DNA from: Thermoplasmata archaeon
GTDB lineage: Archaea; Thermoplasmatota; Thermoplasmata; Thermoplasmatales; Thermoplasmataceae
NCBI GenBank assembly: GCA_021811505.1
Contig: JAJZOM010000031.1
Location: 1-9,473, forward strand
DNA length: 9,473 bases
Reading direction: 5' to 3'
Part shown: one piece after another, positions 5,164-9,473 of the stretch
How the letters are laid out: every line of letters begins with the position of its first letter
Position numbering within the stretch: the first letter of the stretch is position 1
Program-made: the position numbers and the translations under genes
The notes under the pieces: generated by a model
Databases searched by the model: none
Told to the model about the DNA's origin: nothing
The model's input: the letters and a program-made list of their open reading frames with translations, nothing else

Positions 5164-5595
5164 ATGATTGATATCTCAGAAAAGGATATTGTCAGAAGGT
5201 ACGCAAAAGCATCAGGAAAGATTTACCTGAAAAAGGAAACCATTGAGACCATATCCAATGGCAAGGTAAAGAAAGGCGACGTGTTCACATCGGCAAAAAT
5301 TGCCGGCATGGAGGGTGCTAAAGATGCCTGGAACAGACTCCCTTATTGCCACCAAATTCCACTGGAAGGCGTAGATATTGATATTGAACTGCTGGAAGAT
5401 TCTGTAAAAGCAACCTGTGTTGTTATTGCGCAGTGGAAAACTGGAGTTGAAATGGATGCATTAAGTGGAGTCACATCGGCACTCCTCACTGTCTGGGACA
5501 TGGTGAAATACATTGAGAAGGACGACAGCGGAAATTACCCGGAAACAAGGATTACTGACGTGAAAGTGGAGACTAAGGTGAAAGGGCATGCATGA
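5164..5595 (+). CDS. moaC: Cyclic pyranopterin monophosphate synthase MoaC
   Basis: MoaC rearranges 3',8-cyclo-GTP (from MoaA) into cyclic pyranopterin monophosphate. From ATG 5164 the product has 143 residues and begins MIDISEKDIVRRYAKASGKI, the usual MoaC N-terminus. Other blocks are VKKGDVFTSAKIAGMEGAK (35-53), LPYCHQIPL (59-67), WKTGVEMDALSGVTSALLTV (91-110) and WDMVK (111-115). The catalytic aspartate and lysine of E. coli (D128, K131) match D112 and K115. The histidine of the CH pair is kept as H63, but the usual LIPLCHP reads RLPYCHQ. The frame is open upstream to 4984, across the mobA start, yet that extension shows no family similarity and the TATA box at 5132-5141 lies within it. 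It heads a four-gene operon and overlaps the next gene by 8 bases. Confidence 0.93.
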   Translation: MIDISEKDIVRRYAKASGKIYLKKETIETISNGKVKKGDVFTSAKIAGMEGAKDAWNRLPYCHQIPLEGVDIDIELLEDSVKATCVVIAQWKTGVEMDALSGVTSALLTVWDMVKYIEKDDSGNYPETRITDVKVETKVKGHA

Positions 5596-6076
5596 TCACA
5601 GAATAGAAGATTTCCACGCTAAATTCGGGGTATTGGTCTGCAGTTCGACGAGAAGCATGGAAAACGATGAATCCGGAACTGCCATAATCAAGCTTCTGGA
5701 GAAAAATGGACACGAAGTGTCAAACTATGAAATTGTAAAAGATGACGAAGCTGAAATAATAAAAATGGTGCTCAAATTCATAAACGATGCAGATGCCGTG
5801 GTTATTTCCGGTGGAACCGGCATTACGCTACGCGATGTCACGGTTGAGGCCGTCGCCAGAATTGCAGAATATGAAATGAAAAGTTTCTCCACAATCTTTT
5901 CAATGTTGTCGTTCAAGGAGATAGGTTCGTCAGCTATGCTGTCAAGAGCTTCTGCATTTGTGGTGCATAGAAAGCCTGTTTTCTGTCTTCCCGGGAATCC
6001 AGATGGTGCATCACTTGGTATTGAAGAATTGATTCTGAAAGAAATAGATCATATACATCATGAATTGAACAGATAG
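5588..6076 (+). CDS. moaB: Molybdopterin adenylyltransferase, MoaB/MogA family
   Basis: In archaea MoaB does the job of bacterial MogA: it activates molybdopterin with ATP to form adenylyl-molybdopterin, which MoeA uses for metal insertion. The 162-residue product has the fold's signatures: VCSSTRSMENDESG (17-30), VVISGGTGITLRDVTVEAV (71-89; the SGGTG loop plus the RD-T-EA substrate block), KEIGSSAMLSRASAF (110-124) and PVFCLPGNPDG (130-140). Length is typical of archaeal MoaB. The start at 5588 is supported by GGTGA at 5577-5581, six bases upstream; it overlaps the moaC stop by 8 bases, so the two are probably coupled. The moeA-1 gene follows after 15 bases. MoaB and MogA cannot be separated on sequence alone; the archaeal setting favours MoaB. 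Confidence 0.93.
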   Translation: MHDHRIEDFHAKFGVLVCSSTRSMENDESGTAIIKLLEKNGHEVSNYEIVKDDEAEIIKMVLKFINDADAVVISGGTGITLRDVTVEAVARIAEYEMKSFSTIFSMLSFKEIGSSAMLSRASAFVVHRKPVFCLPGNPDGASLGIEELILKEIDHIHHELNR

Positions 6077-6091
6077 GATTCCGGTGGCAAA

Positions 6092-7333
6092 ATGGTTCAG
6101 TTCAGGGAGAAAATGGGTAGATTTTTCGGGTTAATCTCATTCGAGGAGGCACTTCAGCGTATTTCTTCGAACAGTTGGACAAAACCTGGAACAATGACTG
6201 TACCGTGTTCCGATTCTCCAGGGCTAATAGCATGTTCCACGGTATATTCAAAATCAAACGTTCCCAGGTACAACAGGAGCCTCGTAGACGGATTCGCTGT
6301 CAACTCCCGGAATTGTGCTGGTGCCACAGAGACAAATCCTGTAAAACTAAAAATTATTGGCATTGTTCAGGCAGGTGAAACGACAAGCCATTATAGCAAT
6401 GCGGGAGAATGTATTGAAATCTACACAGGAGGGAGAATCCCCCCGGGGTGTGATTCAGTTCTTATGGCAGAAGAGGTGGAAAGGGAAACAGGGTTTATCA
6501 TCTCCTCCAGGGCACCTGAACCATGGGATAACGTCGAGAAGGCAGGGGACGATCTTCATGCAGGCACGGAAATAGTCAGAAGTTCCGGCATAATAAGGCC
6601 GTGGCAGGCGGCAGCGATGATCAGTTCGGGAGTGCCGGAAGTGGAAGTTTTTCGAAAATTAAGACTCGGTGTTATTTCAACAGGAAATGAGTTGTTCAGG
6701 GAATCTGAGGATTATGTAGAGAATACAAATCAGATCATGCTTACCAGATATTTCAGGCGGTCTTTTGTTAGCACGGAGGAGATAGGGATACTGCATGACG
6801 ACCAACAGGAAATATCCGGGAAGATCAGGGAAAGCATCCAGAATTATGATGCATTGATAATTACGGGCGGAACAAGCCTTGGGGGGAGAGATGAAGTACC
6901 GGATGCCATTTCCCGGATTGGAAAAGTAATTTTTGGTGGCGTTATGATGAGGCCAGGAAGGACAATCACACTTTATAAGGTAAATGACAAGCCTGTATTC
7001 TCTGTGTCCGGAAATCCAGCCCCGGCCCTGATTTCGGTCGAAGAGTTCTGGGAAAGATATATTGAAACAGCCTTTGGAGTAACTGGCCTCCGGAGAAAGA
7101 TTATGGCAAGGCTCTCATGCAGCGTCACAAACACTCCAGGTTACACGACCATTTTAAGAGTCAAGGTCGGGAATTTGGAAGACGGTATGATCGCTGAACC
7201 GATAATTTCTCACGGCACAGGGAAGTTGAGCACTATGATTGAAGCAGATGGGACAATGGTAATACCGGGTAATGTCGAAGGTTACGATAAAGGCCAAATC
7301 ATTGAAATCAAGTTCTTTGGTGATCCAAATTGA
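6092..7333 (+). CDS. moeA: Molybdopterin molybdenumtransferase MoeA, first (divergent) paralogue
   Basis: MoeA binds adenylyl-molybdopterin from MoaB and inserts the metal oxyanion in the cytosol. The 413-residue product has the full four-domain layout: an N-terminal linker (ISFEEALQRI, 15-24), RSLVDGFAV (62-70; equivalent of the AMDGYA aspartate, D66), EIYTGGRIPPGCDSVLMAEEVE (109-130), VEKAGDDLHAG (148-158) and GVISTGNEL (193-201). Then come LIITGGTSLGGRDEV (255-269, D267) and SVSGNPAPALISVEEF (304-319), and a C-terminal beta domain with VIPGN (390-394). Several signatures differ from the consensus: LVDGF for AMDGY, GGTSLGGRD for GGVSVGxxD, VSGNPAPA for LPGNPVSA. Start: ATG 6092 has GGTGG four bases upstream; ATG 6113 is an alternative. 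Its stop overlaps the TTG start of the second moeA. It may favour a different metal (Mo versus W) from its partner; that is inference. Confidence 0.92.
   Translation: MVQFREKMGRFFGLISFEEALQRISSNSWTKPGTMTVPCSDSPGLIACSTVYSKSNVPRYNRSLVDGFAVNSRNCAGATETNPVKLKIIGIVQAGETTSHYSNAGECIEIYTGGRIPPGCDSVLMAEEVERETGFIISSRAPEPWDNVEKAGDDLHAGTEIVRSSGIIRPWQAAAMISSGVPEVEVFRKLRLGVISTGNELFRESEDYVENTNQIMLTRYFRRSFVSTEEIGILHDDQQEISGKIRESIQNYDALIITGGTSLGGRDEVPDAISRIGKVIFGGVMMRPGRTITLYKVNDKPVFSVSGNPAPALISVEEFWERYIETAFGVTGLRRKIMARLSCSVTNTPGYTTILRVKVGNLEDGMIAEPIISHGTGKLSTMIEADGTMVIPGNVEGYDKGQIIEIKFFGDPN
7319..7323 (+). promoter_or_regulatory. Shine-Dalgarno site deciding the TTG start of the second moeA
   Basis: GGTGA lies six bases before TTG 7330. 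The same GGTG core precedes moaB (5577-5581) and the first moeA (6083-6087). No ATG fits nearby; the first ATG in this frame is codon 30, which would cut off the conserved N-terminus. Confidence 0.55.
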
Positions 7334-9183
7334 AAAGTGTTTTCAAGAAGCTTGTAAGTTTTGAAGAAGCTGTAAAAAAAGCACATGAATTCATCCCGCA
7401 GGTAAATGACACTGAGATGGTAGGCCTTCTCACAGCCAATGGTCGCATACTGGCTGAGGATATATTCTCTCCAGTAAATAATCCGCCATTCAACAGATCA
7501 ACAATGGATGGTTATGCGGTCAGATCAACTGAAACTGCACAGGCTGCGCCAGAGAGTTCAGCAAGACTGAAAGTATCGGGTTCGTGCAACATAGGCGAAC
7601 CACAGAAGTTCCTGCAGGATAAAAACACCTGTTATGCCATATCAACCGGTTCAATAGTTCCCGGTGGTTCAGACTCAGTTGTAATGGTAGAGCACACCAT
7701 CGAGGCGGATGGAACTGTGATGATTCAGGAGGCGGTTACGCCGGGGCAGAATATTGCGGAGACCGGGAGCGATGTCGCCACCGGTGAGATCATTCTTTTC
7801 GAGGGAAAAGAACTGGAAACAAATGATCTGGCGGTACTGGCATCCCTGGGAATATCACACATCAGGGTTTACAGGAGACTGAAGATCGCCATTATCTCCA
7901 CAGGCAATGAACTTATCATGCCTGGTGAGAAATACACTGAAGGGAAAATACATGAAGCCAATGGAATAGCAGTCCTGTCTGAAATTTCAAAATTCCGATC
8001 ACTTGACCCGGAATTCCTTGGAATTGTTCCGGATCGTTACGAACTCATTAAGCGCACAATAGTTTCTGCAACTGAGAATCATGATGTGGTTATTCTCTCT
8101 GGAGGAAGCTCCGCCGGTTCGGCCGATATGGTTTACAGGATAATAGAACAGTTGAATCCGGGATTGATATTTCACGGGGTTCTCGTTAAACCGGGATCTC
8201 CGACTGCTATGGGCCGGCATAACAATGCGGTTATCATAGGCCTACCTGGTTTCCCGGTCTCTTCCCTGATGATCTTCAGAACAATATTCCTCGAACCAAT
8301 TATCAATGCCTCAAGATCCTTGTCCAGGATGAGGAAAACCAGAAAAGAGATTGGCCAGAGAATTAACCTGGAAATGGGGAAGCAGAACCTCTTTCCTGTT
8401 AGACAACCAGGAGAAGACAAGGAACGGATATACCCAGTAACAGGGCTTTCCGGTTCAATATCAAGATTCACTGCGACTGATGGCTTCATTTCACTTCCTG
8501 GAAACACTAAATTCATTGAGAGCGGGACGCCAGTTGAAATGACCATGTGGGAGAAAGAAGCAGGAAAGAACGGCGTTTTTGCTGCAGGAATGTTGCTCTC
8601 ACACCACAGTAACACAATTAATTCCCGTGGAAAAGCAATGACATTTCTCAGGATGAATCCAAGGGACGCCATCCGATCCTACACTAATGGGGATATCGAT
8701 TTGGCAATTATCTACTCCACAGTGGACAATAAATCAAATCAGGCTCCGTTTTTAGGAGATTTCAAAGTGAGTGAGGAAGATTGCTTATTTATTGGAAAAC
8801 CGATAAAAATTGTGGCTGTTTCACAAGACAAATCTGAAAATTTCGACACTGTGATCAGCAAAATTTCCGATGGGACAGTCGTTTCCGGACCTCCATTAAG
8901 GCTTCTCTCCAATATACTGACTGATAACCTGAGCCTGATTTCCATGTGCAGCACAATACGGAATAATATTTCCCAATATTACGGAGAAACCGGACCTGAA
9001 TCAATGAAGGGGCTCAGTGAAGGAAGGTATCCTCTTGTTGTGGGCAATCTGGATGACCTTGTCACGGAAGGATATGAACTGATTGAACTTTTCACTGTCG
9101 CACCAGTGTTTATATTCGGGAAAAATAATCTGGCAGCACTCTCCTGCCTGAATACTGGGGAAATCAGCCCTTTGAAGCAATAA
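7330..9183 (+). CDS. moeA: MoeA molybdenumtransferase fused to a C-terminal PBP-like domain, second paralogue
   Basis: This 617-residue protein joins a full MoeA (about 1-405) to a periplasmic-binding-protein-like domain (about 410-617), a fusion common in archaea. MoeA blocks are close to consensus: NRSTMDGYAVRS (55-66, D60), AISTGSIVPGGSDSVVMVEHT (103-123), AETGSDVATGE (143-153), IISTGNEL (188-195), VILSGGSSAGSADMV (254-268, D266) and LPGFPVSSL (305-313). The tail has a recognisable but eroded outline of the PBP-like family: RDAIRSYTNGDIDLAI (445-460), GPPLRLLSNIL (520-530), GLSEGRYPLVVGN (561-573) and YELIELFTVAPVFIF (582-596). The usual SGTR-type ligand loop is not seen. There is no signal peptide, so it acts in the cytosol, perhaps sensing or presenting metal oxyanion. 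The start is TTG 7330, overlapping the previous stop (TTGA). Confidence 0.92.
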   Translation: MKSVFKKLVSFEEAVKKAHEFIPQVNDTEMVGLLTANGRILAEDIFSPVNNPPFNRSTMDGYAVRSTETAQAAPESSARLKVSGSCNIGEPQKFLQDKNTCYAISTGSIVPGGSDSVVMVEHTIEADGTVMIQEAVTPGQNIAETGSDVATGEIILFEGKELETNDLAVLASLGISHIRVYRRLKIAIISTGNELIMPGEKYTEGKIHEANGIAVLSEISKFRSLDPEFLGIVPDRYELIKRTIVSATENHDVVILSGGSSAGSADMVYRIIEQLNPGLIFHGVLVKPGSPTAMGRHNNAVIIGLPGFPVSSLMIFRTIFLEPIINASRSLSRMRKTRKEIGQRINLEMGKQNLFPVRQPGEDKERIYPVTGLSGSISRFTATDGFISLPGNTKFIESGTPVEMTMWEKEAGKNGVFAAGMLLSHHSNTINSRGKAMTFLRMNPRDAIRSYTNGDIDLAIIYSTVDNKSNQAPFLGDFKVSEEDCLFIGKPIKIVAVSQDKSENFDTVISKISDGTVVSGPPLRLLSNILTDNLSLISMCSTIRNNISQYYGETGPESMKGLSEGRYPLVVGNLDDLVTEGYELIELFTVAPVFIFGKNNLAALSCLNTGEISPLKQ

Positions 9184-9199
9184 CCCAAAGAGGAATAAT

Positions 9200-9473
9200 T
9201 CAGGAATCTTTCCTTAATTTTTCCAGTTTTGATACAAGTTTCAGAATCTCGGACACATTGTCAATATAATAATCCGCGTTCTCAGAAGCCTTATTGGAGC
9301 CGTGGCGAATCAGTACAGAAACGGATTTTATCTCCCGTGCCGGGATGAGATCACTCTCTGCGTCGCCAACGAATGCTGCGTTTTCAGGCTTAACTTTCAT
9401 AATTTCAAGGATCTTCAGATACGGCTCAGGATCAGGTTTACCGAATCCCACGTCGTCAATGGTTATCACGGGT
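9200..9473 (-). CDS. HAD-superfamily phosphatase, C-terminal fragment (runs off the right edge)
   Basis: The last 90 residues of a haloacid-dehalogenase-type hydrolase enter from the right edge. GKPDPEPYLKILEIM contains the motif III lysine with the KP-PEPY pattern of phosphoglycolate-phosphatase or beta-phosphoglucomutase-like members. FVGDAESDLIPAREI is motif IV, with the two Mg-binding aspartates. The catalytic DxD motif I and the cap domain lie outside the window. A GTG at 9467-9469 could look like a start, but the frame is open beyond it and the sequence begins just before motif III, so it is an internal codon. It converges on the moeA-PBP gene with a 16-base gap. The substrate is not predictable from this part, and there is no evident link with cofactor synthesis. 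Confidence 0.85.
   Translation of the reverse strand, partial: PVITIDDVGFGKPDPEPYLKILEIMKVKPENAAFVGDAESDLIPAREIKSVSVLIRHGSNKASENADYYIDNVSEILKLVSKLEKLRKDS
9208..9230 (+). terminator. T-rich candidate terminator after the moeA operon
   Basis: Starting 24 bases after the moeA-PBP stop codon, a pyrimidine-rich stretch includes TTAATTTTT at 9214-9222 and TTTT at 9227-9230. It has no clear stem. It overlaps the 3' end of the convergent HAD gene. Oligo-T tracts are the usual archaeal termination signal. Confidence 0.3.

Noticed and set aside
8172..8672. A 166-codon minus-strand frame inside the moeA-PBP gene
   Set aside because: It is antisense to strongly conserved MoeA motifs and shows no recognisable domain; shadow frame.
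1..9473. CRISPR array, defence island, toxin-antitoxin pair or prophage genes
   Set aside because: No regularly spaced repeats and no such protein families are seen; outside the IS and edge genes, everything but the GNAT gene belongs to the cofactor pathway.

Overview
The window most likely comes from a Thermoplasmata-type archaeon (Thermoplasma, Ferroplasma or a relative). This is inferred from four things: TATA-like boxes about 25-30 bases upstream of starts that lack a Shine-Dalgarno site, frequent AGG/AGA arginine codons, a MoeA fused to a PBP-like domain as is common in archaea, and a PaiA-like GNAT protein resembling Thermoplasma ones. No 16S or other marker gene is present, so the placement is tentative.

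Layout. Bases 1-142 hold the 5' end of an APC-type amino-acid permease running leftward off the window. Bases 302-2003 are an insertion sequence bounded by 15-bp perfect inverted repeats, carrying one intact DDE transposase on the minus strand. It sits in the divergent gap between the permease and moaA. From 2064 to 9183 almost everything belongs to molybdenum/tungsten cofactor synthesis: moaA, moaD and moaE on the plus strand; a GNAT acetyltransferase and a divergent mobA on the minus strand; then moaC, a moaB/mogA gene, moeA-1 and a moeA-PBP fusion on the plus strand as a tight operon. A 5'-truncated HAD phosphatase enters from the right edge on the minus strand.

How the genes work together. 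MoaA and MoaC turn GTP into cyclic pyranopterin monophosphate. MoaD (thiocarboxylated at its Gly-Gly end) and MoaE form molybdopterin synthase. MoaB/MogA adenylates molybdopterin, and the two MoeA paralogues insert metal (Mo or W). MobA attaches a nucleotide to give the dinucleotide cofactor. The pathway is nearly complete here. Absent from the window are the MoaD-activating E1-like enzyme (MoeB/ThiF family), MobB and a molybdate/tungstate transporter.

Expression signals suggest at least four cofactor transcription units: moaA-moaD; moaE; the minus-strand mobA (perhaps with the GNAT gene); and moaC-moaB-moeA1-moeA2. Unit-first genes look leaderless or short-leadered behind TATA boxes. Internal operon genes carry Shine-Dalgarno sites, and two of them (moaD, moeA2) appear to start at TTG. 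I see no clear evidence of a wholly new system. The most unusual items are the MobA N-terminus, the eroded PBP-like domain on MoeA2, the extra internal copy of the IS terminal repeat, and the palindrome-rich gap at 4296-4506.
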